A model generated the notes under the pieces. The model was not told the DNA's origin and made no database searches. It saw nothing but the letters and a program-made list of their open reading frames with translations. A stretch of 64,000 nucleotides of DNA, from NCBI RefSeq assembly GCF_008831285.2, contig NC_045140.1, positions 2,025,528-2,089,527 on the forward strand, given 5' to 3'. A program made the translations under genes and the position numbers. This document shows, piece by piece, positions 23,851-36,621 of this stretch. The stretch's first letter is position 1; the number at the start of each line of letters is the position of its first letter. The DNA comes from Nymphaea colorata (lineage: Eukaryota > Streptophyta > Magnoliopsida > Nymphaeales > Nymphaeaceae).

Positions 23851-24117
23851 TACATGCATCTATCTACATTGACTCGAAGTCTTCCTGAAATGAGCTCTAT
23901 GAGATTAGGTGATTTCATCCCGATTCTAATTAGCGTTCAATTCGGTGGGGCTACGTGAATGGAGTTCATGTCAACATATGATATTAATGCGCTTCGGACC
24001 ATCCCGCTATATATACTCTATGTATCTGACATTGTCTGAGTTGGTTTTTTAGGTTGGCCATCCCTTGATATAACCCAGACCAAGGCTTTTCTTCTGTTCT
24101 CCTTGCCCACACGACAG

Positions 24118-24296
24118 TAGTGGCAGAGCCACATAAAGATTGGTGTGGGCAGTTGCCCACACCAGCCCTCTAATTTTCCTTTATTTTTACATTAAGGTAT
24201 TCTAATATTTACTTAGTTATATATGTAAGTGTTTCTTCAAGTATAAAAATATGTGAATTAGTGTTCCTCCAAAAAAACTTTCTGACTACGCCAATG
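24118..24296. mobile_element. hAT-type MITE with 8-bp target-site duplication
   Basis: 179 bp. Imperfect terminal inverted repeats TAGTGGCAGAGCCA / CATTGGCGTAGTCAG are flanked by CACGACAG (24110-24117) and CATGACAG (24297-24304), 7 of 8 identical. An internal palindrome GTGGGCAGTTGCCCAC lies near the left end. Fragments with similar words are at 29552-29600 and 58085-58275. Confidence 0.72.
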
Positions 24297-24538
24297 CATG
24301 ACAGTAAATTAATAATACCACCGAGTTGTTTGGACTACTGGACCAGCCAAGGGCCGAAAGTGCCTTTTTCAAAGTTTTCTAGAAGACCATATTTCTCCAC
24401 TGTGAAAATTACATTACAGAACGCAACAGAAGAGCGAATTGCCGCCATTGAAGAAGCCTGCAGTTCAACCTTTTGCTCTAGTCTGAAGCAACGAGTATCA
24501 AACAGTAAGAACAGGAGATCATGATTAAAAAAAAAAAA

Positions 24539-25128
24539 TACAGAATGCCCCAAGACTTGTAGGAGAATACAGTTTTAATTTTCTATGTTGGTGTTGTTGG
24601 GGGTGTGAACTGATCTATACTTAATAAGATTTCCTCAAGGTTGTGTTTGTTTCATTGCGAATCTGAAATTTGTTGAGATCATAATTAAAGAATACAGAAC
24701 ACCCCAAGAAATAACTTGTAGGAGAATACAGAGTGTTGTTGGGGTGTGAAACCTGATCTATACTTAATAAGTTGTTCTTAAGGTTGTGTTTGTTTCATTG
24801 ATGGATCTGAAATTCTTTGAGATCATAAATAAAAGCTACAGAATGCCCCAAGAAATAACTTGTAGGAGAATACAGTTTTACTTTTCTCTGCTAGTGTTGT
24901 TGGGGTGTGAAACCTTATCTATACTTAATAAGTTGTTCTTAAGGTTGTGTTTGTTTCATTGATGGATCTGAAATTCTTTGAGATCATAATTAAAAACTAC
25001 AGAATGCCCCAAGAAATAACTTGTAGGAGAATACAGTTTTACTTTTCTATGTTAGTGTTGTTGGGGTGTGAAACCTGATCTATACTTGATAAGTTGTCCT
25101 TAAGGTTGTGTTTGTTTCATTGCAGATT
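24539..25128. repeat. Four-copy tandem array, about 144-161-bp unit
   Basis: Copies start at TACAGAATGCCCC (24539), TACAGAACACCCC (24693), TACAGAATGCCCC (24837) and again at 24998. Each holds AACTTGTAGGAGAATACAG, GTTGTTGGGGTGTGAA, ATCTATACTTAATAAG and GGTTGTGTTTGTTTCATTG. Copies 3 and 4 are the most alike. No coding capacity. Confidence 0.93.
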
Positions 25129-25162
25129 TAAAATTCATGGGCAGAACCATGAATTTAAAATC
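25125..25162. repeat. Inverted repeat at the end of the tandem array
   Basis: ATTTAAAATTCATGG and CCATGAATTTAAAAT face each other across a 6-bp spacer (one imperfect position). It sits exactly where the array stops. Confidence 0.75.
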
Positions 25163-27338
25163 CATGCTGATAAGATCCTCAGTTTGATCTCCCAAAACAC
25201 ACACCTTTTCAATGCAACCTAACTTCCATGAAAATGTGATAAGAGCTTTCACGTAATTTGGTTAATTTGCCCTAATACCCATGTTTAAGAGGGAGGCAGT
25301 TATTTTCTTGTACTCTTGATATTTGTCAACAAACCACGTAAAAAAAAAAAAATCCTTCTATCTTCTGCTTCTTCTTCTTCCTCGTCCTCGTTTTTTCTTC
25401 TCCTGGTGTCGCGAGTGATAAAGAGAGAAGGCCTCGTTCCAAACAAGTTTATGCGCATTCGCGTGCATGTGGGAAGAAGAAAAGGTGGGTGAGAAGATGG
25501 AATGCTCATAATTTCTCTGCTGACCCCACAAAGGAAACCCACTGTGTATATAAATATGTTAATGGATCAATTGACCAAGTTTTGCAGGCCTTCAGCTTTA
25601 GGACCACCACCACCACCATCGCAATTCCTTTACTTCAAATCCATGGCAACACCAGTTGAAAGCTTCTTCCTTCTTTTGGATGCAGTGCCCCGAGTTACTT
25701 CCAATTAAGATGGTGACTGTTTTCTTGGTGCTGCTGTGGGTGTGGTTGTTGGTTTGTCAATTGCTGCTCATAAATGGTGGCTTTGAAGTGCTGCAACCAT
25801 ATCGTTCTTATGATATCGACAGCAGACAATGAGGATGGTGGTGGTGGATCTTTTGTTAGAATCAAAAGATATTTTATTGGGTTGTAAAAGACGATGTTTA
25901 AATATACACTAGCCACCTACTAACCTTCACTCTTCTGTTGTGCCAACTCCCTCTCGCCCCTCTTATGTACATTAATTAATATATATATATAGTTTGTTCT
26001 TACTCAAACGGCCATTTTGGCCACAATATTTATGGGACCTGATTGGCCGACATCCTTTATAGGGCAGGTAGTCCTTCACACACACACACACTTATATATG
26101 TCGAGTAAGTTTAGAGTTCCTGACAACCACGGTTTGAGTCAACTCTTTATATATATTTCTTGCCAACGCTTAATGTTGCAAATTTAATGTGAGTAAGGAT
26201 AGAAAGAGTAGCTCGAGGTACCTGGAAAATTAGTTGTGTCATGAATGCAAAGGATGTTGGCCTGCCAAATCCCTGGGACCTGATTTGGCCGACATCATGT
26301 GCATGCATGATTAAAAAAATCACGACTAGCTATTTTATATATATGTATATATTATAAGATCGAGGGACCAGTTGATATTTTTTAAAGCTCCATGAAACTA
26401 GATTTGAACCAGGATTAGCTGCCGATCTAAAAGTAGATTTCTGATTCACATGATCGAGGGACCAGTTGCTATTGATAATGTAGTCTCATAATGATCATCA
26501 TATATGGCGCAGAATCTCTTACTTAGATAACATTATTCTTGCGCTTCCATACAATGTAATTTGGTTTTCCTTGTTTCTACATTGTTGCGTCATGTTGGCC
26601 ATTTAAGCTCTACCATATTGATTGTTATTCAAGGCTTTCTTCCGCTCTCAGCCGCCCAGTAAGATAAAATACTCCTCCTGCTGTCGCTATTTAACAATAT
26701 GGAGCTGAATTCCATGGTGCCCAAATTCATTATTTACTTAGATGGTGTGTTCTACAAAGTTTGGATTTCATATCATTCTAGAATCCAACATTGGATGGGA
26801 TCAAATATGTCTTGTGGTTGTATTTGATCACATTGGATGTAAGATCCAAGGTGAATTGCAACCGCATGGACCTCAGATCCATGGATTTACCTGGGTCACC
26901 TTCCAGTCAGATCATAGATCAAAGGTTTTTGGATTCAACCGCTGATCTGAAATCCACTAAACCATGGATCCATGGTCTTTGCGGAAAAAAAAAGAGTGGA
27001 CACCACAGCAGCACAAATCCCAAGTGACCTTCAATCAGAAACTGGAAGATATTAAATGCAGCCTATGAAATCAAGAGAAATTCAGCAAACACATGGTATT
27101 ACGAGCTTGAGAAAGAAAGAGAGAGAGAACAAGAACTGGTTCACTTAGCCTCCACAATGGCACTCCTAATCTGACATTCAAAAAAGGGAGAGAAAGAGAA
27201 AAGAAAGAGCACAAGATAGATTTTGTGGAAGAAGAGCAAAGTCATGACAACAATCGAGCATGCTGGTACGATAATTGGAATTGGACTGATAAACGAATAG
27301 ATCCAACCTTCAACGTTGAACGCCAGGTCATGTCTTGG

Positions 27339-27366
27339 TATATATATATATATATATATATATATA
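27339..27366. repeat. (TA)n microsatellite
   Basis: About 14 units. Confidence 0.9.
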
Positions 27367-30017
27367 GCACATGAGTTAGCGCTTTCACTACTTATGGGCT
27401 GCCTGCAGATGCTTTGAAATCCTAATAAAACTCTAAATTTATAGGCCTGAAAAACGAAAAAAAAAAACCAATAATTCAACCAGATGCATAGATTTAATTT
27501 TGTAATGATCTAAGGCACAGTTTTAGATTGGTTTAAATCTTATCAAAAATTTAAGAGTTATAAAAATATTATCAAGAGTCTGAGCCCTGAGATGACAAAG
27601 GGGTTTTATTTAGGGAAATTTATTTCCTTGTTTCTCTCTCTCTCTCTCTCTTTGAAGGGTATTTTAGATTCTTGAAAAACAGCTTGGATTTTATATTAAC
27701 AACTTAATCTTCGCAATCTAATCTCCTTAGGATCAACTGGCCAAACGATTCTCATCAAAGTTTGGTACACGAGTGTCGTTATAATTTCTTAAAAATTTCA
27801 CTTTGACCCTTGTAAAAAATTTTAAAAAGTATATTTGACCACTATAAAAATTTAAAAAAATATAGTTCGGCCCTAAATTATGTCTTATGAGCAGAGACAG
27901 ACCATGATGAGCTTCAAAATCCATATAAAATCTGATTTACTCATCCCGTGATCCAAATTTTGATTACTTCTCCAAACTCAAAGTTTATGTCACTCCAAAT
28001 CAATTTGTCTACTTAGGTTGGTGAGAAAGTTTCACATAAAAAGCACACTAGTTGGACACAACCTGTGGATGCCAAAATCCATGATCTTCCTCTCTCCCTG
28101 GGTAAGCAAGACAAGTATTTCATCTCACTGCTCTCTACAAAAGAGCCGAAACCTCCACTTCCTCCTACTCTCTAGTCTCTAGTGTTGGGGTACCTCCTTC
28201 AATAGACTTCAACTTATGCACTAGTGACACTCTTTTACCGCACAGGAGGGTCGATGCGATTGACACTTAAACTAGAGACGGGCCGCTAGGGCGGAGTTAG
28301 AATTTTTTCATGAAGTGGACCGAATTAAATTTTCTAAATTTTGACACCGACCAAAATATCATTTTTCAAAATTTTTATATAAAACAAAATTTTCTAAAAT
28401 TTACATATAAACTTAAAAAAAAAATTGAAATCGGGCCAGGGCCGATGCAGACTCCTCCTTGGCTTGCCTGCGGCCTATCAATGCATGATGGATCCAAGCC
28501 ACTGCACCAACTCCCTTGGAGACTCTCTTTCTCTTTCTAAGCAAATCCATTGCCACAACACATTTATGTTTTTCAGGCTAAGCGCCATGGATCACCACGC
28601 GTGTACTTTGAGCAGGATGAGGATGAATGATGAGGCGACCGAGCGGCAGCATCAGCAACAAGAAGAAGAGACACGCCATGACTGGCAGCACTGCTCGCTC
28701 TCACTCATCTTCTGCGCTGTGACCTCCAAATGGGCCATCGTCTCTGCAGGTACCTCCACATCTACCGCATTAAATCGGACCGTTAAGCCACCGGAGGCCA
28801 AAAACCATGACCCCACTGTCTTTCATTTCCTCACCAAACTTTTTTCTCATCTTCCATGATGATCCCCAGACATTCCTTCTTCACCCACTGCTCAATTTCA
28901 ACTTGCAATGTCTGCCACGGTGGTCAGATCTCACCGGGGGTTTCCTCTTAAAGAATAAACGCATTAAACTCTTTGGTCTCTGCAGATTTATTGCCTTTCT
29001 TCTGTTTGATCTTTTTCCCAAGTTGATTATATACGAATTGATTTGCCAGTCAGCTCAGTCGTGATTGTTCACTTTGTTTGGTTAATATTCAGAAAGCGAT
29101 CTAAGTTTTGTTTGATAAAAAAGGAGATATAATTCGAACTCTTTTTTTGTCTCACAAAAGCAGGCAAAAATAATGGGTCCAATTATTCCACCAAAATCTT
29201 TCACCTTTTGGTGTAGGCATTCAATGATAGCGAACTTAATGCACTGGGCCGATGTTCTTTAAGGCGACATGATTAATGATCCGATTTGTCCAAACACAAC
29301 AAGTTTTCTGTTCTTTTTCTTTCCAAATTCCAAATTGCTTTCCCAAAGATTTTTTGTGATCTTAGATTGGAGAAAATAGACATGGATCCATGTGAAGTGC
29401 GATCTAGCAACAACATTAAAGAGGAATTCAAGGAAACAAGTGCATCTTAGTGAGTGTTTAATCCCCTCATTCAAGTATGTTACTTTTCTTGTCATGGTTC
29501 GGGGCTGCTTTGGTGCTTTGTGTGTGTATGTTACCTAGCATTCACTCCACAAGGAGAGCCACTATGGTTTGTGTGGGCAGTTGCCCTTCTTATCCCAACA
29601 AAATGCCTTTGTAGTTTTGAAGGCGCTTGATTGCTCGCAATTTAAAATTCTTAAGATTTAAGAACCATGGACTTAAAGTCAGACCTTTTCCTTTCCTCTA
29701 ACCTTGAATCTGATTTTTTCTCAATATAAAGAAAGCAAAATAAGGATTTGAAAGTATGGACCTTAGGTCCTTTGTTTGATGAACCATGGCTTTCTGCCAA
29801 CAACAGACCCATGTCAGCTCCATGGATCTTAAATCTAAAGTAATCAAACACCCTGTTAAGGTTTCAAAAAATAACTTGAGAAACCATTAACTATATGCAT
29901 CTAATCTCCATGTCCCGCTGTTATGTCTGTGTACGTACAAAATTTTTTATAGACTAATACATTGCACTTCCATCCAAATCCAGAATTTTGAACACCGCCC
30001 ATAAGGTCAAGCGTATC

Positions 30018-30020
<3 letters not shown>

Positions 30021-30089
<69 letters not shown>
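30021..30089. repeat. (TC)n(TA)n compound microsatellite
   Basis: TC units run directly into TA units, the reverse complement arrangement of the (TA)n(GA)n tracts elsewhere in the window. Confidence 0.95.
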
Positions 30090-30093
<4 letters not shown>

Positions 30094-30790
30094 ACTAAAA
30101 AGATTATTATAATTTTAAACATGCAAATCCAGCCTACATCTTTTTGTCAGACGAGCTTTCAAAATAAGAGTGCGATTGGAGACGTTGCACAAAATAACAA
30201 GATGGGGAGATAATAACTAAACAGCGACACAGCGTCCTTTCCCTTTTTCGCCCTTTGCTGCAGAAATGAAAATGCAGTCATTCCCTCTCTCCCTCCGTCC
30301 TCATCACCATCGCCATCATCTCATCAATTAACACCATCTTCTTACAGTCCCCAGCATTCCGTAAAAAATTGGAAAAGGTTAAAAGGAGTCGATACTGAGA
30401 AGGTAAATAATTAAGAGGAGGAGCAATTAAAAGAAGAAAAATCTCCGTCTATATCTCTCCCCGCGTAATCATTGAAGATGCCGATGCTTCCCTCTTACTC
30501 CCTTGGTCTGCAAGTCTGGGACCCCAGCCCTCCTACCGCCACCGGAAACACCACCACCGCCACCATTTCCACCGCCATCATCATCCCGGAGGGGGACCTC
30601 TCTCCCCCACTCATATATATGGCAGCCACCAGAACTTCACTCTGGGCCTCTGCCTCATTTCCTTTCCACCTCTGAAACTTTTAATGTCTAATTGACCAAC
30701 AGCAGAGAGAGGGAGTATCTATCAAGAAGAAAGGAGACGACCCACCAAGAAGAAGAAGAAGAAGAAGAAGGAAGAGGTATACAACCCCAG

Positions 30791-33578
30791 ATGCCTCCCT
30801 TTCTCCGTCTGCATTTCCTCCTTCTCTTCCTTCTCTGCGCCACCGCCACCACCACCCTCAGCCTGACGCCCGATGGCCTCTCCCTGTTGTCCCTCAAGGC
30901 GGCCTTCACCTCCCCCTCTGTTCCCGACCCCTTACCCGACTGGAATGACTCCGACGCCGACCCATGCCGCTGGTCCGGAGTCTCATGCGCAGTCTTCTCG
31001 TCTAATACACCACGCGTCGTCGCTGTATCCGTCCCCTTGCGCAACCTCTCCGGCTACCTACCCTCCGAGCTCGGTGCGCTCCTCTACCTCCGTCGCCTCA
31101 ACCTCCATGGCAACCGCCTTACGGGTCCAATTCCCCCTGCCCTCCTAAACGCCACTGCTCTCCACAGTCTCTTCCTCGCAGGGAACCTCCTCTCCGGCTC
31201 TATTCCCGCCGGAATATGCCTCCGGCTTCCCCGCCTCCAGAACCTTGATCTCTCTTTTAATTCCCTCTCTGGCCCCTTACCACCGGATCTCCCGTCGTGC
31301 AGCCAGCTACAGCGCCTTCTCCTCGCTGGAAATCGTCTCTCCGGTCCGCTCCCCACCGGAATCGGCTCCCTGAAGTCGCTCGTCCAGTTCGACCTCTCTT
31401 CTAACTCCCTCAACGGCTCCCTGCCTCCAGGCATTGGCAACCTGTCCGCCCTCACCGGGACTCTCAACCTCTCCTTCAACGCCTTCTCCGGCCACATTCC
31501 GCCATCCCTGGGCCGCCTCCCCATTAGCGTCAGTCTCGACTTGCGCAGCAACCAACTCACCGGGCCTATCCCGCTTGATGGATCCCTATCCAACCAGGGT
31601 CCAACTTCATTCCTCGGCAACCCCACGCTGTGCGGTTTCCCCCTCCGTCGAGCCTGCAAAAATCCTGCAATCGCGTCGCCGACCGGTGGTCGGGTTCCGG
31701 AGAACAGGGGGAAGGGGAAGGGTCTGAACTCAGCTGCGGTCATCGGCATATCAGTAGGCGATGCGGTCGCCGTGGCGGCAATCGGCGTGCTGGTGGCGGT
31801 CCTATACTGGAGGAAGAAAGAAGGAAGGAGGAGGTGCAGCTGCAAGGGGAAGGATAGGCTGGGGAAGAAGGGATGGTGCTGCATTCTCTCCGGTGAGGCC
31901 GCCGAGAAGGGAGACGCTTGCGGCGGCGGCGTTGGCAACGACGAAAATGGTGGCGGTGGCGGTGGCGGTGGCGGGGAAGGGGAATTGGTGGCGGTAGACG
32001 AAGGATTCGAATTCGAACTGGACGAGCTGCTTAGGGCCTCCGCCTACGTTCTGGGCAAGGGAGGGATGGGCATCGTCTACAAGGTGGTGCTGAGCAACGG
32101 CATGCCGGTGGTAGTCCGACGGCTCGGCGGCGAGGGAGCGACGCAACGCCGTCGGGAATTCGCTTCGGAGGTGAAGGCCATCAGCCGAGTCCGGCACCGG
32201 AACATCGTGCGCGTGCGGGCTTACTACTGGGCGCCGGAAGAGAAGCTCATCGTCTCCGACTTCATATCCAACGGGAACCTGGCCGCCGCTCTCCACGGTA
32301 AACTGCTAAGTAACAGTCCCTTAGTTTAACCGTTAGCGTCTTACGCCGCCCTTTCTGGATCGGATCCTACAAAGACCCGTTTCCAGATACGGGATCTACA
32401 ATCCAACGGACAATAACTGGATTTCATTCTTAGGGCCCAGTAATCCCCCGTTCATTTGTGGATCTGGACCCGAGTCAGATTTGATCTCCATGTGAGATCA
32501 ATATCCAATCTCATTAGCCATCTACCCAATCAGTTTGGGCAGAAACATGGCCTAAAATGAATAGTTTAAATCAACAATGTACTCTTAGCCATATATAGGT
32601 TGGGTCTAGATCCGAGACTACGGTATGTTTTGGAAGATTCTTAGTTTAGAGGATTTCAAAGTTCACCTTACATGTAAAATACTGCAGACTTAATGTTAGA
32701 TGAGTACGACCTTAAATCAGCATATTTCAAATCACCACAGGTCTCAGATTCATAGTGAAACAAACACACCCAGGGAAGAATCTGGATCCTTCTTCCACCC
32801 AATCAAGATCCAATAATCTGATAAGGGTTTCTACTTCTGACCTGGAAATTCATCTTTTTTGTTGATTGGCACCTGAACTGTGAACTGAGAAGGGTCATCT
32901 GCAGGTGGAAGATCCGGCCACTCGTCGGCGAACTTGCCGTGGTCCGTGAGGCTCAAGATTGCGAAGGGAACCGCTAGCGGTCTGGCTCATATCCATGAAT
33001 GCAGCCCGAGAAAGTATATCCATGGTGACATCAAGCCATCAAACATTCTCCTGGACTCCAATTTCAATCCTTGCATCTCAGACTTCGGACTCAGTCGCCT
33101 GATCGCCCTTGCTGGATCCGAAGCAAGTTCTGGATCTGCTACCGGTCTCATCGGTTCTGCCCTTCCCATAACGAGGCCGGCCCGGGCAATGGACCCGGTC
33201 AAGAACTCCAAGTCCTTTTCTAACTGCTACCGGGCACCGGACGCTCAGATCCACGGGTCCAAACCGACCCAAAAATGGGACGCGTTCTCCTTCGGAGTCG
33301 TGTTGCTGGAGCTGGTAACGGGGCGGTCCCCGGTATCTCTACTCGCTACTCTGGATATGGATCTGGTGGATTGGGTTAGGAAGGCGTTCAACGAGGAGGT
33401 GCCCTTGACCGAGATCCTGGACCCGGTTCTGCTACCGGAGGTCCACGCCAAGAAAGAGATCATGTCCGTTTTCCATATCGGACTCGCTTGCACAAATCCA
33501 GATCCGGAAGCACGACCCAAGATGAAGACCGTGGTGGAGTCGCTTGACAAGATTGATACTTCGCCTCCTCCAAAATAA
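30791..33578 (+). CDS. LRR receptor-like (pseudo)kinase, LRR III / ZAR1-like
   Basis: Two exons, 30791-32297 and 32905-33578, join CAC-G|GT in phase 1 and give 726 residues. The start at 30791 precedes a signal peptide (FLRLHFLLLFLLCATATT). Then come an LRR N-cap with the DADPCRWSGVSC cysteine pair, about seven LRRs (LxxLxLxxNxLxGxIP type) and the closing GNPTLCGFPLRRAC. A membrane segment (about 314-338) is followed by a basic stop and a Gly-rich linker, then a kinase domain from about residue 415. The glycine loop GKGGMGIVYK, HGDIKPSN, SDFGLSRL and YRAPD are present. The beta-3 lysine is replaced by arginine (VVVRRL) and HRD reads HGD, as I recall for ZAR1-type relatives, so catalytic activity is doubtful. 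Exon 1 is very GC-rich. The 607-bp intron sits at ALHG, as in relatives. Upstream, a GAA-rich leader precedes the ATG. Confidence 0.94.
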
Positions 33579-34499
33579 AGATGAAACCAGAAAGATTCAT
33601 TTATTTTTGGGCTTTGAATCGTGATTTTGAAGGGATAGCTCACGACCTTGCCATGCGTTTGGCTTCTTGATGTCAACAGTGACCAGGTTCATGAAGTTCG
33701 TGTATTTCGGATGCTATCTCATGTAAAGCTCCATGGAGTTCGTGATCTTGGTCTGGTTTTGCTGAAGCCAAACAGGGGTTGAAGAGGGCAGGGCACCAGC
33801 GGCGTGGACCCGGCAAGAAGGTCAGGTTGAGTTAGGAATCCACCGATTTAAGCTGTGTCGGACGATCTACACATATGCACAGAAAAAACAATTTTTGTTT
33901 CTTTCCTTCTAATGTCTCATTTTATTTTATTAAAGCCACTATGTCGATTACTGGCGTACATGTATTATTTATTTGTGTTCGTTTGCTCAATTTAAATTTT
34001 GGCGTGATCCTGTCCCTTAAATGATCGGGCTCAGTAAATTTCACATGAAATGTCAGATGAGATCAGTATAAAAAGGGCAGCTCTGCCATTGACTCAGATC
34101 TGAGGTTGGATTTGCAGAGTAAATCTGAGGTTTATCAAACAGTAGATTTAAGAAGTGCAGATTTTAGATTCCATTTGGTCTCGGCTTTTTCTTCATTGGT
34201 AAAAGATGAAGTATTTGTTAAGAATTTTCATATTCGAATGAACAAAAACATGTAAAGGATATTAGTTTGAATGGTATTTGTTTCACTCTTTCAAAGGTTT
34301 TTTCTGTATTTTACATAACCCATTAGTCCTCCCAGTATTTTTACTAGTGGCTTTTGTATTTGTTTGGATATTAAAATTTCTCTTGTTCAAGAATGTCCCT
34401 GTATGTATGTATGTATTAAAAAGTTGGCATATACAAAAGGTACGTTCATCCATTATTATTCAAAATTATAGCTCACACCAAGAATAATGATGCAGTTTT

Positions 34500-34705
34500 T
34501 GGAGGAAGCACTTTTAAAATTATAAATTTTATTAAAAGAGTCTTAAAATAGTAGAGATGACACACCAAGAATAAAACTTTGCTAAACTCTATTTAAACGG
34601 CAAGTACGGATCGATCAATTGAAGAACAGGGTTAAAATAGAGGAATTCTCATTCAAATTTATCTTTATTAGTTGTACATAAATATGTTCAAGCAAATATA
34701 ATACT
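34500..34705. repeat. Dispersed repeat, copy 1 (with 52285-52475)
   Basis: About 190 bp shared with 52285-52475 in the same orientation at high similarity. Common words: GACACACCAAGAATAAAAC, TTTAAACGGCAAGTA / TTAAACGGCAAGTA, GAGGAATTCTCATTCAAATT and TATTAGTTGTACATAAA. Confidence 0.88.
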
Positions 34706-35029
34706 TATGATTGATTAATTGGACAATTTGGGCGAGCAGTAAGTGAGTATTTCATTCCTGCCTAGAAGAAAAATGAACTCAACTCCTCATCTCCCTAAAG
34801 TCTATGGCCTTTTTTCCGTGCCCTCCTCCCACCCTCGGGAAAAAAAAAATCTTCAACTTGTCCATTGGTCACCCTCTTTTGCATGTACAAAGTTGATACA
34901 TATTAAGCAAACACTCGGATCGACAACCAAACAAATAGCGACTTTTACTTGTCCAACCGATGGGGATTCAAGTCACCCAAAAATGATCATATCTTTAATT
35001 AACATGAAAATTTTTAGCCAGGCAAAAAT

Positions 35030-35140
35030 GATCATCTTGTACATATGATGATACTTGCAAAACAATACAAGTTGTTTCTTTACTGAATTTGAGAATAATG
35101 GATGGTTGAATGATTATGAAATAGATATGCACCTAATTTG

Positions 35141-35144
<4 letters not shown>
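35030..35144. repeat. 115-bp segmental duplicate, copy 1
   Basis: Matches 37979-38093 with two substitutions over 115 bp, same orientation. It ends exactly where an (AT)n tract begins. Confidence 0.95.
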
Positions 35145-35200
<56 letters not shown>

Positions 35201-35235
35201 ATATATATTGAGAGAGAGAGAGAGAGAGAGAGAGA
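35144..35235. repeat. (AT)n(GA)n compound microsatellite
   Basis: About 34 AT units with one CT interruption, then about 13 GA units. Confidence 0.96.
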
Positions 35236-36621
35236 ATGCTTAATAGTGTTGAAGTTTGAGACACCAAAAAAATTGTTGCAAGTCACATACTCCCACAACA
35301 CGATACACTAAAGCGGTAGAAATTTCGGATGAACAAAATCATTATACTAGAAGAAGGAAGAAGAAAAAGAGAGAGAAGCAAGAGAGAGAAACTCAGAAGC
35401 CCTGATCATGGCCTGTTATTGGAGTGTGTTCCGAACTCAAATAACACAAGCATCGGTGATGGTGTCGGTGGTGTGGGCACGTCTGGCGCCATTGCAGGAT
35501 GCAACGATGGACAAAGGACTTGGACGAGGACAGTGTCAACCCTACGAATTTTCTTTATGGTGTTTGATGAATTTGTCTCATTTTTATGATTCATGAAATA
35601 TGTAATCACTGTTACCAAATAACTTCCAGGGGATTGTTTGATAATAAAAAAACACTAACACGATGTTTTATTTTATGATCTGCCACAAAAACTGGGTCAA
35701 ATGTTTGATAAATCTGTCTAGTGTTTACATTACCAAACACCTCAAAAATTAGCCTACACGCCCTCATTTCTCTCACAATGAGGTTTAAGTCTGAGAATTT
35801 TTTTGTTCTCAACCAGAGGTAGAAGTGGTAGTGAAATAAGTACCCCTCAAAATGCAATACATTCAAGATGAACGTAATCTCTAAGAGAGCAATGAGAAAT
35901 TTATAAACAAACTTCACGTTGTTGCTGTATAATTTGAAGGATATTCGAACACCGCTCCCTTTCTCTCTTTCCGGCGCTTGCTCACTCACGCATAACTTCG
36001 CCCTTCTTCCTCGCTGCGGTACCGGCTTCCGACGTCGGAGCAGGTTCTCTCTCTCTCTCTCTCTCCCTTTCTCTGTGCGTGCGTGTGTGAGCGCTTGCTT
36101 GCTTAACTGGCGGCCTTTCTTCGTCCTTGTTTGTTCGCCTACTCTTCCTCTCGCAGACCCCCCTTGTTCTCTCCCTTTGGCTTTTTAGTTTTTGCTGCGT
36201 CTTTCAATCCTTTTGAGTTGTTTAGCTTTTCCCTGTTGTCTCTTTGATAGATCCTTCTTTGTTCTATGAATGGTTGCGGTGGAAATAATGAAGACGTCGA
36301 TCTTGTGATGGAGAAATTGGAGGACCCAGTTGTGTTTCGGACGAAATCGTTGCCTGTCATCAAAATTTGTAACGTCATGAAAGATATTTCCTTGATTCGT
36401 GATGCATATTTTTCCGTAATCAAGCAGGGCCTTAACCAGCCTTAACGATGAACTGTAAGAAAAAAAAAAAACCCTAGTTTTGAAAAAGCTGAAACGTGGA
36501 CACTGAGTTTGGAATTATACAATTTTTTGGCAGTGTTGTTGAATAATTCTAAACCAGCAAGGATAAAATGTGGATGCAGTGCTGTTTAATTTGGAATACC
36601 CGGTGCCACTGTGTTCCATCG

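Larger units (their letters stand above)
25163..30690. other. Long spacer before the receptor kinase gene
   Basis: No gene is supported. Seen here: short direct repeats (GGGACCTGAT(T)TGGCCGACATC at about 26036 and 26276; GATCGAGGGACCAGTTG at about 26359 and 26453), hAT-like fragments at about 27760-27905, 28288-28445 and 29552-29600, and microsatellites at 27339-27366, 27633-27652 and 30021-30089. A CpG-richer frame at 28425-28859 (144 codons) and a short frame at 25502-25708 match no family I know. 30470-30790 is the probable promoter and leader of the kinase gene, with a TATA-like CATATATATGG near 30612. Confidence 0.45.
33579..36621. other. Spacer between kinase gene and Cactin, with Cactin 5' leader
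   Basis: The 3' UTR of the kinase, then AT-rich spacer holding a dispersed repeat (34500-34705), a 115-bp duplicated segment (35030-35144) and a compound microsatellite. 35625-35745 has imperfect inverted ends (GGGGATTGTTTGATAAT / GAGGTGTTTGGTAAT) and may be a Tourist-like MITE without a clear target duplication. 35940-36043 looks like the Cactin promoter and 5' UTR exon; donor CAG|GTTCTC at 36043/36044 and acceptor GCAG at 36576-36579 would define a leader intron. Confidence 0.5.

Noticed and set aside
28425-28859. 144-codon plus-strand frame in a CpG-richer patch
   Set aside because: No recognisable domain, no splice context and no conserved start; kept only as a mention.
31084-32296. Minus-strand frames of up to 284 codons opposite the receptor kinase
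   Set aside because: GC-rich shadow frames of an intact, well-recognised gene.
36568-36621. Upstream ATG in frame with Cactin
   Set aside because: The residues it adds are not typical of the family and it probably lies in a leader intron.
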